Origin: Mesorhizobium sp. WSM4306
GTDB lineage: Bacteria; Pseudomonadota; Alphaproteobacteria; Rhizobiales; Rhizobiaceae
Direction: 5' to 3'
Assembly: GCF_007003975.1 (NCBI RefSeq)
Contig: NZ_VFTC01000036.1
Span: forward strand, 1-58,474
Length of the DNA: 58,474 bases
Below the pieces are notes generated by a model, which saw nothing but the letters and a program-made list of their open reading frames with translations, had not been told where the DNA came from and searched no databases. This document shows positions 43,326 to 52,347 of the stretch, in pieces. Positions within the stretch are counted from its first letter, which is position 1. Every line of letters starts with the position of its first letter. Position numbers and translations under genes: made by a program.

Positions 43326-44618
43326 ATGGATCGCATCAGAATTGTCGGCGGCAACAAGCTCGCCGGAAGCATTCCGATTTCGGGCGCGAAAAACGCAGCC
43401 CTGCCGCTGATGATCGCGTCGCTGCTCACCGACGACACGCTGACGCTGGAAAACGTGCCCCATCTGGCCGATGTCGAGCAGCTGATCCGCATCCTCGGCA
43501 ATCACGGCGTCGATTATTCGGTCAACGGCCGCCGCGAAAAGCAGAATGAGGGCTATTCGCGCACCATCAATTTCTCGGCCCGCAACATCGTCGACACGAC
43601 CGCGCCTTACGAGCTGGTGTCGAAGATGCGGGCGTCGTTCTGGGTGATCGGCCCGCTGCTGGCCCGCATGGGCGAGGCCAAAGTGTCGTTGCCGGGCGGT
43701 TGCGCCATCGGCACGCGGCCGGTCGATCTGTTCCTTGAAGGCCTGCAGGCGCTGGGCGCCGACATCGATGTCGACACCGGCTATGTCCTGGCCAAGACCA
43801 GGAACGGCCGCCTCGTCGGCAACCGCTACGTGTTTCCGAAAGTCTCGGTCGGCGCCACCCATGTGCTGATGATGGCGGCATCGCTGGCCAAGGGCGAGAC
43901 GGTGCTGGAAAACGCCGCCTGCGAGCCCGAAATCGTTAACCTCGCCGAATGCCTCAACGCCATGGGCGCCAAGATCTCCGGCGCCGGCACGCCGACCATC
44001 ACCATTGACGGCGTCGAATCGCTGTCGGGCGCGCGCGTGCGCGTCATCCCCGACCGCATCGAGACCGGCACCTATGCCATGGCCGTGGCCATGACCGGCG
44101 GCGACGTGGTGCTGGAAGGCGCTCGCCCCGAGCTGCTGCAGACCGCGCTCGACGTGATTGCGCAGACCGGCGCCGAGATCACGCCGACCAATTCCGGCAT
44201 TCGTGTGCGGCGCAACGGCGCCGGCATTGCGCCGGTCGACGTCACGACGGCGCCCTTCCCGGCCTTCCCGACCGACCTGCAGGCACAGTTCATGGGCCTG
44301 ATGACCATGGCCAACGGCAAGTCGCGCATCACCGAGACCATCTTCGAAAACCGCTTCATGCATGTGCAGGAACTGGCCCGGCTCGGCGCCCACATCACGC
44401 TGTCGGGCCAGACGGCAATCGTCGACGGCGTCGCCAAGCTGAAGGGCGCGCCTGTGATGGCGACCGATCTGCGCGCCTCGGTGTCGCTGGTCATCGCAGG
44501 CCTGGCGGCCGAAGGCGAAACCACGGTCAACCGCGTCTACCACCTCGACCGCGGTTTTGAGCGGCTGGAAGAAAAGCTGTCCAACTGCGGCGCGGTGATC
44601 GAGCGGATTTCGGCTTAA
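43326..44618 (+). CDS. murA: UDP-N-acetylglucosamine 1-carboxyvinyltransferase
   Basis: 430 residues. First committed step of peptidoglycan synthesis (PEP transfer to UDP-GlcNAc) in the cytoplasm. N-terminus RIVGGNKLAGSIPISGAKNA, the fosfomycin-target Cys in PGGCAIGTRPVD, RIETGTYAMA, and PAFPTDLQAQFMGLM are all present. The start is ATG 43326 (MDRIRIVGG), preceded by GAGGGGAC; the longer frame from 43080 overlaps the small repeat protein. Confidence 0.97.
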   Translation: MDRIRIVGGNKLAGSIPISGAKNAALPLMIASLLTDDTLTLENVPHLADVEQLIRILGNHGVDYSVNGRREKQNEGYSRTINFSARNIVDTTAPYELVSKMRASFWVIGPLLARMGEAKVSLPGGCAIGTRPVDLFLEGLQALGADIDVDTGYVLAKTRNGRLVGNRYVFPKVSVGATHVLMMAASLAKGETVLENAACEPEIVNLAECLNAMGAKISGAGTPTITIDGVESLSGARVRVIPDRIETGTYAMAVAMTGGDVVLEGARPELLQTALDVIAQTGAEITPTNSGIRVRRNGAGIAPVDVTTAPFPAFPTDLQAQFMGLMTMANGKSRITETIFENRFMHVQELARLGAHITLSGQTAIVDGVAKLKGAPVMATDLRASVSLVIAGLAAEGETTVNRVYHLDRGFERLEEKLSNCGAVIERISA

Positions 44619-44775
44619 CCGCGCGGCAGTTGCTCCAGACAAACAGGAGTCTGGTGCTGCCTTCATTCCCCGATGAGACCTTAAAACCCGAGGCGCTGGC
44701 CCCGGGGCGCGGTTGCACGGACCGGAAAGACCGCCTAACAGAGGGCTGAAACCAACTTTCAGGTGTGCATTCGGC

Positions 44776-45210
44776 ATGGCAGCCCTCAAACTCATTGCGC
44801 TCGACGATCAGGATCTGAGCATTGTCTCGGCCCACGTCCAGGACGCCGTGATGAAGGTCTCGGACCTCGAATATTTACCTTCGGCCAAGCGTTTCCTGCT
44901 GACCATGAACCGCTTCGTCTGGGAGGCGAAGTCCGGCCTGTTCAGCCAGCACAATGAACGGCGCCAGGCGGTGCTGCATTTCGACCGCGTACTCGGCGCC
45001 AAGACCAACGGCATCGCCCGCGACCGACCGGCTGAGGTGCTGTCGCTCTTGGCAATCAGCTTTGTCGAGATCAGCAAGCCAGCCGGCATCGTCGAGCTGG
45101 TCTTCTCCGGCGGCGGCGCCATCATGCTCGATGTCGAGTGCATCGAGGCGCGGCTTGCCGACATAGGCGGCGCCTGGGAAGCCACCTCGCGTCCGGTGCA
45201 TAGGGGCTAA
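44776..45210 (+). CDS. DUF2948-family protein
   Basis: A 144-residue soluble protein: LKLIALDDQDLSIVSAHVQD, DLEYLPSAKRFLLTMNRFVW, CIEARLADIGGAWEATSRP. The family is conserved in alphaproteobacteria between murA and hisD, as here; its function is unknown. The start is ATG 44776; the upstream frame to 44713 is not conserved-looking. The 157 bases after murA hold no gene. Confidence 0.87.
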   Translation: MAALKLIALDDQDLSIVSAHVQDAVMKVSDLEYLPSAKRFLLTMNRFVWEAKSGLFSQHNERRQAVLHFDRVLGAKTNGIARDRPAEVLSLLAISFVEISKPAGIVELVFSGGGAIMLDVECIEARLADIGGAWEATSRPVHRG

Positions 45211-45261
45211 AGCATGATCCCGAGATTTCAACCAACTCTCATCATGATCTAGACGCAGCCG

Positions 45262-46554
45262 ATGGCCATCACACTCCGCCAGTCCGACGCCGGTTTCGAG
45301 CAGCGTTTCGCCGCCTTCCTGACAACCAAGCGGGAGGTGTCGGAGGACGTCGACACCGCCGTACGCGCCATTATCGCGCGGGTGCGTGCCGAGGGCGACG
45401 CGGCGCTGATCGACTATACCTTGAAGTTCGACAAGGCCGAGTTGAGCCAGCTCGGCATCGCCGTCTCCAGGGACGATGTCGCTCAGGCCTACAAAGCGGC
45501 CGATCCGGAGACGGTCGAGGCGCTGAAATTCGCCCGTGACCGCATCCGATCCCATCACGAACGGCAAATGCCCAGGGACGACCGCTATACCGATGCCGCC
45601 GGCGTCGAATTGGGTTCGCGCTGGACGGCGATCGAGGCGGTCGGGCTCTATGTGCCGGGCGGCACAGCCAGCTATCCAAGCTCGGTGCTGATGAACGCCG
45701 TACCGGCCAGGGTGGCGGGCGTCGAGCGCATCGTCATCGTGGTGCCGGCGCCGGGCGGCGTCATCAACCCGCTGGTGCTGGTGGCGGCCGACATTTCCGG
45801 CGTCTCGGAAATCTACCGCGTCGGTGGCGCGCAGGCGATCGCAGCGCTTGCCCATGGTACCGAAACAATAAAGCCGGTCGCCAAGATCGTCGGACCCGGC
45901 AATGCCTATGTCGCCGCGGCCAAGCGCCAGGTGTTCGGCACGGTTGGCATCGACATGATCGCCGGCCCGTCAGAAGTGCTGGTGGTGGCCGACGGCAGCA
46001 ACGATCCCGACTGGATTGCCGCCGACCTTCTGGCCCAGGCCGAGCATGACGTGTCGGCGCAATCGATCCTGATCACCGACGATCCCGCGTTTGGCAAAGC
46101 CGTCGAACAGGCGGTCGAGCGCCAGTTACAGAGCCTGCCCCGTGCTGAAACGGCGGCCGCCAGCTGGCGCGATTTCGGGGCGGTGATCCTGGTGGAGACC
46201 ATCGAGGCCTCGCTGCCGCTGGTCGACCGCATCGCCGCCGAACATGTCGAGTTGGCCATCGACGACGCCGAGGGTTTCCTCGCCAGGATGCGCAATGCAG
46301 GTGCGGTGTTTCTGGGCCGCCATACGCCCGAAGTCATTGGCGACTATGTCGGCGGCTCCAACCACGTGCTGCCGACGGCGCGTTCGGCGCGTTTCTCGTC
46401 GGGCCTGTCGGTGCTCGATTTCGTCAAGCGCACCTCGATCCTGAAGCTCGGGCCAGAGCAACTGAGAGCACTTGCGCCGGCGGCGATCGCGCTGGCCAAG
46501 GCGGAAGGCCTCGACGCGCATGGCCGCTCCGTCGCCATCCGGCTGAACATGTAG
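45262..46554 (+). CDS. hisD: Histidinol dehydrogenase
   Basis: 430 residues, the last two oxidation steps of histidine synthesis (histidinol to histidine, NAD, Zn). Motifs: AVGLYVPGGTASYPSSVLMN, GPGNAYVAAAKRQVFG, IDMIAGPSEVLVVAD and LLAQAEHDVSAQ with Zn ligands, GSNHVLPTARSARFSSGL. Separated from DUF2948 by a short partly palindromic space (GCATGATC ... GATCATG like, 45212-45253). UPF0262 follows after 6 bases, so they are co-transcribed. Confidence 0.97.
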   Translation: MAITLRQSDAGFEQRFAAFLTTKREVSEDVDTAVRAIIARVRAEGDAALIDYTLKFDKAELSQLGIAVSRDDVAQAYKAADPETVEALKFARDRIRSHHERQMPRDDRYTDAAGVELGSRWTAIEAVGLYVPGGTASYPSSVLMNAVPARVAGVERIVIVVPAPGGVINPLVLVAADISGVSEIYRVGGAQAIAALAHGTETIKPVAKIVGPGNAYVAAAKRQVFGTVGIDMIAGPSEVLVVADGSNDPDWIAADLLAQAEHDVSAQSILITDDPAFGKAVEQAVERQLQSLPRAETAAASWRDFGAVILVETIEASLPLVDRIAAEHVELAIDDAEGFLARMRNAGAVFLGRHTPEVIGDYVGGSNHVLPTARSARFSSGLSVLDFVKRTSILKLGPEQLRALAPAAIALAKAEGLDAHGRSVAIRLNM

Positions 46555-46560
46555 GCGGAC

Positions 46561-47046
46561 ATGGCGGACGGCGATCCAACCCGCACAAGACTGATCGACG
46601 TCGAACTCGACGAATCGATCGGCCGTTCGACGCCCGACGTCGAACATGAGCGCGCGGTGGCGATCTTCGACCTGATCGAGGAAAACAGCTTTCAGCCGGT
46701 CAATGACGACGGCACCGGGCCTTACCGGCTGAAGCTGTCGCTGGCCGAATCCCGGCTGGTGTTTGCGGTCGCCCGCGAGGATGGCGCTGCCGTTGTCACC
46801 CACATCCTGTCGCTGACGCCGCTCAGACGCATCGTCAAAGACTACTACCTGATCTGCGAAAGCTATTACGACGCCATCCGCTCCTCGACGCCGAGCCATA
46901 TCGAGGCGATCGACATGGGCCGGCGCGGCCTGCACAATGAAGGCTCGCAGACGCTGATGGACCGGCTTGCCGGCAAGATCGACATCGACTTCGACACGGC
47001 GCGGCGGCTGTTCACGCTGGTCTGCGTGCTGCACTGGCGGGGTTAG
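46561..47046 (+). CDS. UPF0262-family protein
   Basis: A 161-residue conserved alphaproteobacterial protein: RLIDVELDESIGRSTPDVEH, RLKLSLAESRLVFAV, PLRRIVKDYYLICESYYDAI, RRGLHNEGSQTLMDRLAGKI. No known activity. It sits immediately after hisD and before the LMW phosphatase gene, its usual position. Confidence 0.9.
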   Translation: MADGDPTRTRLIDVELDESIGRSTPDVEHERAVAIFDLIEENSFQPVNDDGTGPYRLKLSLAESRLVFAVAREDGAAVVTHILSLTPLRRIVKDYYLICESYYDAIRSSTPSHIEAIDMGRRGLHNEGSQTLMDRLAGKIDIDFDTARRLFTLVCVLHWRG

Positions 47047-47170
47047 ATCAGGATGACGCTTCGTTGAATGGCCATCCTGATCTGACTCTTTGTTGGAGCA
47101 TGATCTCTGGACAAAACTATTCCCGTTTTGTCCGAGAAAACCGGTTCCCACTTTTCGGGATCATGCCCTA
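47045..47170. repeat. Composite rhizobial palindromic element (RIME-like)
   Basis: Module 1 is a perfect 11-bp hairpin, AGATCAGGATG (47045-47055) with CATCCTGATCT (47073-47083), starting on the UPF0262 stop. Module 2 (about 47094-47170) starts GAGCATGATC and ends AAACCGGTTCCCACTTTTCG then GGATCATGCCC, a form seen many times between genes of rhizobia. It may act as an mRNA processing or termination element between UPF0262 and the phosphatase gene. Confidence 0.75.
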
Positions 47171-47620
47171 GTGGCCGCGGCGCCACGCTCCATCCTGTTT
47201 TTGTGCGGTATGAATGCCGTGCGCTCGCCGATGGCCGAGCAGCTGGCGCGGCGCATGCTGCCGCCGGCCACTTTCGTTGCTTCTGCCGGCATACACAGGG
47301 GCGAGCGCGACCCGTTTGTCGATGCGGTGCTGGCCGAAGAAGGGCTGACGTTGGGCGAGCGCCAGCCGAAAGCAATGGACGATCTCGAGGACGACTATTT
47401 CGACCTGATCGTTACTCTGGCGCCGGAAGCGCACCATGCCGCGCTCGAACTCACCCGCTCGCTTGCCGTCGACGTTGAATACTGGCCGATGCCGGACCCG
47501 ACCGATGTCGGCGGCAGGCGCGAGCAGATCATGGCCAGCTACCGCGACGTCCGCGAGCGGCTGAAAACGCGGATTAGCCGACGTTTTCTGCTTCCGGAAG
47601 CAAAAAACGCGGTGGATTAA
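47171..47620 (+). CDS. Low-molecular-weight phosphatase family protein (ArsC/Wzb-like)
   Basis: 149 residues. P-loop CGMNAVRSP fits CX5R-S, and the C-terminal WPMPDPTDVGG has the general-acid Asp-Pro. Members dephosphorylate tyrosine-phosphorylated proteins or reduce arsenate; the gene's fixed position beside infA in alphaproteobacteria suggests a housekeeping role. The start is GTG 47171, the only plausible start before the P-loop, and it directly abuts the repeat element with no visible ribosome-binding site. Confidence 0.8.
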   Translation: MAAAPRSILFLCGMNAVRSPMAEQLARRMLPPATFVASAGIHRGERDPFVDAVLAEEGLTLGERQPKAMDDLEDDYFDLIVTLAPEAHHAALELTRSLAVDVEYWPMPDPTDVGGRREQIMASYRDVRERLKTRISRRFLLPEAKNAVD

Positions 47621-47717
47621 GCGTGTTCACAAGCGGACGATTATCATATAGGTTCCGCCGAAATTCAGGCCTGGGCACTCCAGGACGCCGGAACTGCAAT
47701 CCAAGCAAAGGTATCGA

Positions 47718-47936
47718 ATGCCGAAGGAAGAAGTCCTTGAGTTTCCGGGTGTCGTGACGGAATTGTTGCCGAATGCGATGTTCAGGGTGAAGCTCGAAAA
47801 CGAACACGAAATCATCGCCCATACGGCCGGCCGTATGCGCAAGAACCGCATCCGCGTCCTGACCGGCGACAAGGTCCTGGTCGAGATGACGCCCTATGAC
47901 CTGACCAAGGGCCGCATCACCTATCGTTTCAAGTAA
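47718..47936 (+). CDS. infA: Translation initiation factor IF-1
   Basis: 72 residues, a single S1/OB-fold domain: [50 protein letters not shown]. It binds the 30S A site during initiation. Full family length. maf follows after 19 bases. Confidence 0.97.
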
Positions 47937-47955
47937 GAATTAGATCCGGACCGCG

Positions 47956-48582
47956 ATGAGCATTTTGCAGAAGCTGGTGCTTGCCTCGGGTTCACCGCGT
48001 CGGATCGAGCTTTTGCAGCAGGCCGGCATAGAGCCGGACCGCGTGCTGCCGGCCGATGTCGACGAGACGCCGCTGCGCGCCGAGCATCCGCGCTCGCTGG
48101 CCAAGCGGCTGTCGACGGAAAAAGCCGAGAAGGCGCTGGCTTCGCTGAAAAGTGAGGAAGACTATGCGCCGGGGTTCGTGCTGGCCGCCGATACGGTGGT
48201 CGCGGTCGGGCGCCGCATCCTGCCCAAAGCCGAGACGCTGGATGACGCGGCCAACTGCCTTGGGCTGTTGTCGGGCCGTTCGCACCGGGTCTATTCCGGC
48301 ATCTGCCTGATCACGCCAGGCGGCAAACTGCGCCAAAGGCTGGTTGAATCCAGGGTTCGCTTCAAGCGGCTGCCGCGCGAGGAGATCGACGCCTATGTCG
48401 CGTCCGGCGAATGGCGCGGCAAGGCCGGCGGCTATGCCGTGCAGGGTCTCGCCGGCTCCTTCGTCGTCAAGCTGGTCGGCTCCTACACCAACGTCGTTGG
48501 CCTGCCGCTCTACGAGACGGTGGCGCTGCTTTCCGGCGAAGGCTTCAAGGTCCACACCAACTGGCACACCGCGCGGCCATGA
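47956..48582 (+). CDS. maf: Maf-family nucleotide pyrophosphatase
   Basis: 208 residues. LVLASGSPRRIELLQQAG at the N-terminus, AADTVVAVGRRILPKAETLD in the middle, and KAGGYAVQGLAGSFV give the Maf/HAM1 fold that hydrolyses non-canonical or dTTP/UTP-type nucleotides. The subfamily (YhdE or YceF type) is not decided here. Its stop overlaps the yacG start as ATGA. Confidence 0.93.
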   Translation: MSILQKLVLASGSPRRIELLQQAGIEPDRVLPADVDETPLRAEHPRSLAKRLSTEKAEKALASLKSEEDYAPGFVLAADTVVAVGRRILPKAETLDDAANCLGLLSGRSHRVYSGICLITPGGKLRQRLVESRVRFKRLPREEIDAYVASGEWRGKAGGYAVQGLAGSFVVKLVGSYTNVVGLPLYETVALLSGEGFKVHTNWHTARP

Positions 48583-48770
48583 GCCTGGACGACAAGGTCA
48601 CGCCGCTGCGCCCGAAGCGTCCCTGCCCCGAATGCGGCAAGCCATCGGCGCGCGAGACCTATCCCTTCTGCTCGACGCGCTGCAAGGACATCGACCTCAA
48701 CCGCTGGCTGAAGGGCGCCTATGTCATCACCGCGCGTGATGATGAGGACGAGAGCGACGAGCCGAAGTAG
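48579..48770 (+). CDS. yacG: DNA gyrase inhibitor / zinc-binding protein YacG
   Basis: 63 residues. A Cys4 zinc site is formed by CPECGKP and CSTRCKDIDLNRWL; the acidic C-terminus DDEDESDEPK is usual. E. coli YacG binds GyrB and blocks DNA binding. The ATG overlaps the maf stop, so the two are coupled. Confidence 0.93.
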   Translation: MSLDDKVTPLRPKRPCPECGKPSARETYPFCSTRCKDIDLNRWLKGAYVITARDDEDESDEPK

Positions 48771-48994
48771 GGTTTGCGCGGCGCCGGCCGCGACAATTTC
48801 ACTTGGCCGACCTTGCGCGATTGCTGCTTTGCCGACGCCTATCGAGCCCCGTCACGTATCCGCGACAATTGCCCCGGAAAATCGGCGCTTAGGCGCTGGA
48901 CAGGCCGGATTCCCGTGCTATAACCACGCGCTTTCAAGGGGCGCCCACGGTGCTTTCCTGAAATCCGGCCAACGATATCTCGTTTGCCGGCGAG

Positions 48995-49070
<76 letters not shown>

Positions 49071-49163
49071 TCTCTTTCTCCCAAGAAATCAGGTGCGTGA
49101 CCTCTTGCAGGCGGATTCCCGATCCCGGCCCGCTGACTATGCCGGTGCGCCTCCGCAGCCGAA

Positions 49164-49763
49164 TTATGAACTTTCGGCGCGCACGGTCTCCACGCCAAGC
49201 GAGCCGGCCGGAAGCGGCTGCAGCAGTTCGGCTTCCGGCTTCGTCAGATTGAGCCAGGCGGACCAGTTCGGAGGCTGAAGCACCACGACCTGCCGATTGT
49301 GATAGGGCGCGATATCCGGTCCAGGCTCGGTCGTCAGCATGGTGAAGCTGGGCGGCTTGTTGCCGACGGCTTCACGCCAGAGCCCTGCGATGGCCATGAA
49401 CGGAGAGCCGTTGAGGGTGAAGCGATGCTTGGCCTTCGGATATTTGGTGCCGGTGAATTCGAAGAAGGCGGATGCCGGTACGAGACAGCGTTTGCTGCTC
49501 CCGAATTGCCGACCTTCGGAGCGGAAGTTGAACACTGGTCCGCCTTTTGGTCCGGCCGGTGGAAATCCGAACGTCATCGAAGCCAGTTCAATGACGCCGG
49601 TGTCGCCGGCGGCGCGCATGATCGGGGCGGGATCATTGATGTGGATGTCGTCCGCCTGCGGCAGGTCGAGTTCGGTTTGGTGGGTGGGGGTCTCGAGTGC
49701 CAACGACTCCAGCATCCGGCAATATTCAGCCCAGAGAATATGCTGTTCATAATCGTTGCACAT
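49164..49763 (-). CDS. SOS response-associated peptidase (SRAP/HMCES family)
   Basis: 199 residues. The catalytic Cys is residue 2 (MCNDYEQ), forming a thiazolidine crosslink to abasic sites. NFRSE, CLVPASAFFEF and the C-terminal PYHNRQVVVL (His of the active site) are present; the last reads HNRQ where many have HDRMP. Such proteins shield abasic sites in single-stranded DNA. No LexA box was identified. Confidence 0.87.
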   Translation of the reverse strand: MCNDYEQHILWAEYCRMLESLALETPTHQTELDLPQADDIHINDPAPIMRAAGDTGVIELASMTFGFPPAGPKGGPVFNFRSEGRQFGSSKRCLVPASAFFEFTGTKYPKAKHRFTLNGSPFMAIAGLWREAVGNKPPSFTMLTTEPGPDIAPYHNRQVVVLQPPNWSAWLNLTKPEAELLQPLPAGSLGVETVRAESS

Positions 49764-49835
49764 GGAAGGCTCCGGACCGGACTGCCAAGTCTAACTTACG
49801 GCAAACGAAGCGGCGATGAAAAGTAACGGGCCGCT

Positions 49836-50093
49836 CTAGGCATCGCGCTCAACCAGTATATCGGCCTCGATCGCAGCATTGACGAAGGCGGCGCGGGCGT
49901 AGCGGGCCTCTTTCAGGCCTTCGAGAGCGCCGAGGCAGGCTTTGCGGGCGGCGACGTGATAGCGGCCTGTCTTCACCGGCCACCGGTTGATGAGGATGTC
50001 GGCGGCCTGGGCGACACGCTCGACCTTGTAGATGGTGTTTCTGGACTTGCCGAGCGCGACGCGAACCGGCTCGTCGAAATGCTGGTCTTGCAT
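49836..50093 (-). CDS. DUF982-family small protein
   Basis: 85 residues: EPVRVALGKSRNTIYKVERV, QAADILINRWPVKTGRYHVA, ARKACLGALEG, AFVNAAIEADILVE. The pattern fits DUF982, a family with many copies in Mesorhizobium and no known function. GGAGGGAAAGC precedes ATG 50093. Upstream, 50094-50282 has no gene. Confidence 0.8.
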   Translation of the reverse strand: MQDQHFDEPVRVALGKSRNTIYKVERVAQAADILINRWPVKTGRYHVAARKACLGALEGLKEARYARAAFVNAAIEADILVERDA

Positions 50094-50282
50094 GCTTTCC
50101 CTCCCGGACGCGACCGCAAGTCAATTCGGGAGAGCCAGTTCGGTTCCACAGGGACGATTTGCCAACACAAAAACCCCGCTTGCCGAAATCACTTTGCGCG
50201 CATCGGCCCGATCGCGGATTTGATTTGCTTGGTGATCCCCTCTTCTTAGGGCAAACTGCCTGCCGGGGCTGCAGGAGGAGAA

Positions 50283-50741
50283 ATGCGAGCACGCGCAGCT
50301 ACGATCGGCGATCTCGAAAGTGTTTTTCGGGATTTGTCCACGCGTATGTCGGACGAGTATGCGGCCGCCGGCAAGGACAGCAAGGCCGCCTACGACAATC
50401 TGATGATGAATTTGAAGGAAGGTCGCGCCCACGCGCTGGTCGAGGGCGACAAGACGGTGGCGATCATCGCCTGGCATGAGAACAGCGACGCCGCCGACAC
50501 GCTGTTTGCCGCGCAGGAGGGTTTTTTCAGCGCCGCGACGGTCCGCTTCTGTCGTCGTCACATCCGCCATGTCCAGGCGCTCGCCGGCAACCTTCCCATC
50601 CACTCGCGCAGCTGGCTGCAGCGGGCCGACGTCGCCAAATGGTTCCGCGTCATCGGCTATGTCGAAAGCGGCCAGGAGAACGGCGCCACTGTGTTCGAAC
50701 TGCCGCCGACCCGGGCAGCGCAATCCGTGCGTGCCGCATAG
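50283..50741 (+). CDS. Hypothetical protein with weak GNAT-like features
   Basis: 152 residues; GGAGGAGAA lies just before ATG 50283. The N-terminus MRARAATIGDLESVFRDLS and the following EGDKTVAIIAWHE look like the opening of a GNAT acetyltransferase fold, but the acetyl-CoA loop (R/Q-x-x-G-x-G/A) is not visible. The C-terminus VAKWFRVIGYVESGQENG resembles the last strands of a GNAT. Function unassigned. Confidence 0.65.
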   Translation: MRARAATIGDLESVFRDLSTRMSDEYAAAGKDSKAAYDNLMMNLKEGRAHALVEGDKTVAIIAWHENSDAADTLFAAQEGFFSAATVRFCRRHIRHVQALAGNLPIHSRSWLQRADVAKWFRVIGYVESGQENGATVFELPPTRAAQSVRAA

Positions 50742-50768
50742 GCCTGCGCACCCACGGATGCAATCATA

Positions 50769-50798
50769 GAAAAGCCCACCGCCGAGAAGGCGATGGGC
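50769..50798 (-). terminator. Terminator for the DUF768-type gene
   Basis: On the minus strand GCCCATCGCC, loop TTCTC, GGCGGTGGGC, then TTTT. A 10-bp stem with one G-T pair, 21 bases after the stop of the 50820 gene. Confidence 0.7.
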
Positions 50799-50819
50799 CT
50801 GCATTCGCCTGCAGCGGGC

Positions 50820-51029
50820 TTAGATTTCGGGCTGATCGAGCGCCTCGTAAATCACCTCTTCCAGCGAACCCAAATCCTCTTCGATCTCGCTGACCTCAAG
50901 GCCTGAATGCCGAGCATCCAGGGCTGCCAGCGTGGTCAGGATTCGAGCCGTTGCCTTGTCGGCAGGCAGTTCACCCGGCAGGTGCTCGTGTATCCAGCCT
51001 TGCAGAAAATCAACGCCGCGCTCGCTCAT
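50820..51029 (-). CDS. DUF768-type small acidic protein
   Basis: 69 residues: MSERGVDFLQGWIHEHLPGE, then LEVSEIEEDLGSLEEVIYEA. This matches the DUF768 pattern known mainly from Mesorhizobium, helical and acidic, of unknown function. Weak ribosome-binding site. A terminator follows. Confidence 0.7.
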   Translation of the reverse strand: MSERGVDFLQGWIHEHLPGELPADKATARILTTLAALDARHSGLEVSEIEEDLGSLEEVIYEALDQPEI

Positions 51030-51315
51030 CGGCTTCTATTGCCCCAGAATGACCCCGGAAGCGACGATCTGAGCCGTCACGCTGGTGAGCCTGCCTCGCT
51101 TCACGAGCGTCGGTTTTTCATAGATTTTCTTCATACCAATGCCCTTCGCGATAGTTCGCTCGTCAGCAACAACGTCTTTCGCGAGGCCGCGTTCCATGGT
51201 CGGCGCTGAGCCCGACGCCCCTGAGTTGGAGAACTCGGCTTCTGTCGAGCATGTTGCGCCACCATCGCGCCGCGTGGCATCTGTCGCTGCCGCTTATTGT
51301 GATGCAAACAGGATC

Positions 51316-52068
51316 ATGGCACAGCCACCCGATATTAACCGACAACCGGCCCCGGGCGCAGGCGTCAGCCTGAACCGGGCGCTTTCCAAGCTTGGCCTGT
51401 GTTCGCGCAAGCAGGCCGAGCTGCTGATCGCCGATGGGCGCGTGCGGGTCGGCGGCAAGGTGGTGCGCGATCCGTCGCTTCGCGTCGATCTCAATCGCGA
51501 CCGCATTGCCGTCGACGGCGCGCACATCGCTGCCGAGGCAAAGGTCTATCTGATGATCAACAAGCCGCGCGGAGTGGTCACCACCCGCGACGACCCACAG
51601 GGGCGCGGCACCGTTTATGACTGCCTCACCGGGCTCGACCTGCCTTTCGTGTCGCCGGTCGGGCGCCTCGACAAGGCCAGCGAAGGCCTGTTGCTGATGA
51701 GCAACGACACGCATTGGGCCAATGGCCTGCTCGATCCGGCGTCGCATGTCGCCAAGGCCTATCACGTGCAGATCGGCGCCGCGCCCGACGAGGCGATGCT
51801 GGCGCGGTTTCGCGAAGGCGCGCTCGTCGATGGCGAGTTGCTGACCGCAAGCTCGATCAAGGTGCTGCGCAGCGGCGGCCGCACTGCGTGGCTGGAAATC
51901 GTGCTCGACGAGGGCCGCAACCGCCAGATCCGCCGCCTGCTCGGCGCCTTCGATGTCGAGGTGCTGAGGCTGGTCAGGGTGGCGATCGGCGGCCTGCAGC
52001 TCGGCGATCTCGCCAAGGGCAAGGCGCGGCATCTGACGGATGAGGAGCTGGCGTTGCTGGAGGTTTAG
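51316..52068 (+). CDS. Pseudouridine synthase, RsuA/RluB/RluE/RluF family
   Basis: 250 residues. An N-terminal S4 RNA-binding domain (LNRALSKLGLCSRKQAELLI ... VRVGGKVVRDPSLRVDLNRD) precedes the catalytic domain with the Asp motif VGRLDKASEGLLLMSND and LDEGRNRQIRRLLGAF. It isomerises a specific uridine in rRNA; which one is not decidable here. ATG 51316 is chosen; the frame continues to an earlier ATG at 51139 without recognisable sequence. Confidence 0.9.
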   Translation: MAQPPDINRQPAPGAGVSLNRALSKLGLCSRKQAELLIADGRVRVGGKVVRDPSLRVDLNRDRIAVDGAHIAAEAKVYLMINKPRGVVTTRDDPQGRGTVYDCLTGLDLPFVSPVGRLDKASEGLLLMSNDTHWANGLLDPASHVAKAYHVQIGAAPDEAMLARFREGALVDGELLTASSIKVLRSGGRTAWLEIVLDEGRNRQIRRLLGAFDVEVLRLVRVAIGGLQLGDLAKGKARHLTDEELALLEV

Positions 52069-52108
52069 TGGCTGGCCTCGAAGGCTGGCTGCTCGACACC
52101 TCTGAGCT

Positions 52109-52302
52109 TCGTCATTCTAGGGCGGAGCAAGGAGCGAAGCGACGCGGCGCAGACCCTAGAATCCATTCCGTGACGTCCACGCGCTGCAACGGTGCAGAAC
52201 GACCTCAGTTTTGAGCCGCCTCTGCCCTTCGCGCGAAGTAACGGAATGGATCCTCGGGTCTGCGCGCGTCGCTGCGCTCCTTGCTCCGCCCGTGGATGAC
52301 GA
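52109..52302. repeat. Long inverted repeat element after the pseudouridine synthase gene
   Basis: Left arm 52109-52174 (TCGTCATTCTAGGGCGGAGC ... ATCCATTCCGT) and right arm 52239-52302 (ACGGAATGGATCC ... CTCCGCCCGTGGATGACGA) are imperfect reverse complements over ~60 bases, with a 64-base centre. Such large hairpins between genes are frequent in Mesorhizobium. It fills most of the 279-base space before the convergent phosphatase gene. Confidence 0.75.
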
Positions 52303-52347
52303 ATGGATGGGCGATTTCCCCAACCTCCAAAGGTAACCCAGCCCCGC

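Noticed and set aside
43038..44795. 585-codon minus-strand frame opposite murA
   Set aside because: Antisense to a clear murA; the translation is low-complexity Gly/Arg/His-rich.
45211..45261. Full RIME-like element between DUF2948 and hisD
   Set aside because: Only short GCATGATC / CATGATCT pieces are present; too little to call a complete element.
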